NCBI GenBank assembly: GCA_035288405.1
Contig: DATEAK010000199.1
Span: 1 to 6,876, forward strand
Reading direction: 5' to 3'
Source of the DNA: JACPSX01 sp035288405 [NCBI: bacterium]
GTDB taxonomy: Bacteria; JACPSX01
Length of the DNA: 6,876 nucleotides
The notes under the pieces are model-generated. The model saw nothing but the letters and a program-made list of their open reading frames with translations, did not search any database and was not told where the DNA came from. A program made the translations under genes and the position numbers. This document shows, in pieces, positions 6,861-6,876 of the stretch (position 1 is its first letter; the number at the start of each line of letters is the position of its first letter).

Positions 6861-6876
6861 ACGCGAAACTCTTTAC
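6859..6876 (-). CDS. fliP: FliP C-terminal end (partial, flagellar export gate protein), probable
   Basis: Only five codons and a TAA stop lie in the window, reading V-K-S-F-A-stop in the frame that ends at 6859. FliP proteins commonly finish with a short tail resembling LVKSF, and fliP sits immediately before fliQ in nearly all operons of this type, so the call rests on that small match plus gene order. If correct, the gene enters the window from beyond its right edge and stops 11 bases before the fliQ start, with the fliQ ribosome binding site overlapping its stop codon. FliP forms the pentameric core of the export gate in the inner membrane together with FliQ and FliR. The piece is too short to judge by homology. 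Confidence 0.6.
   Translation of the reverse strand, partial: VKSFA

Noticed and set aside
1-6876. A non-flagellar type III secretion (injectisome) locus
   Set aside because: FliQ, FliR, FlhB and FlhA have injectisome homologues, but flhF, flhG and fliA in the same operon are specific to flagellar systems.

Overview
The window is one block of a flagellar biosynthesis operon. Every gene is on the minus strand, so transcription runs from high to low coordinates. In that order it holds the last codons of a probable fliP, then fliQ, fliR, flhB, flhA, flhF, flhG (also called fleN, ylxH) and the first two thirds of fliA, the flagellar sigma factor sigma-28. Packing is very tight: gaps are 3 to 11 bases and three gene pairs overlap (flhB/flhA by 11, flhA/flhF by 4, flhF/flhG by 38). 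No intergenic stretch reaches 15 bases, so there is no room for a non-coding RNA gene, a mobile element or an internal intergenic promoter. I saw no CRISPR array, tRNA or insertion sequence.

The genes cover three linked jobs. FliP, FliQ, FliR, FlhB and FlhA are the integral-membrane parts of the flagellar type III export gate. FlhB also carries the self-cleaving switch that changes substrate from rod/hook to filament, and FlhA carries the cytoplasmic docking platform for chaperone-substrate complexes. FlhF (an SRP-type GTPase) and FlhG (a MinD-type ATPase) set the position and number of flagella. FliA transcribes the late genes (flagellin, motor, chemotaxis) once the hook is complete and its anti-sigma factor has been exported.

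The order fliP-fliQ-fliR-flhB-flhA-flhF-flhG-(che)-fliA is an ancestral layout seen in Firmicutes, deltaproteobacterial lineages, Nitrospirota and relatives. Here fliA directly follows flhG with no chemotaxis genes between. That, the moderately high GC (roughly mid-50s percent by eye) and the protein style suggest a flagellated Gram-negative-type bacterium of a Nitrospirota or former-Deltaproteobacteria kind. This placement is inference with low confidence.

This is mostly an ordinary, intact core flagellar locus, and I do not see a new system in it. The points worth a second look are residue-level: the FlhB autocleavage motif reads NPQH instead of NPTH; the FlhF G3 motif reads DTAGG where SRP GTPases have DTAGR; and FlhG keeps the N-terminal DQAxxLR activator motif, which helps fix its start codon inside the flhF reading frame.
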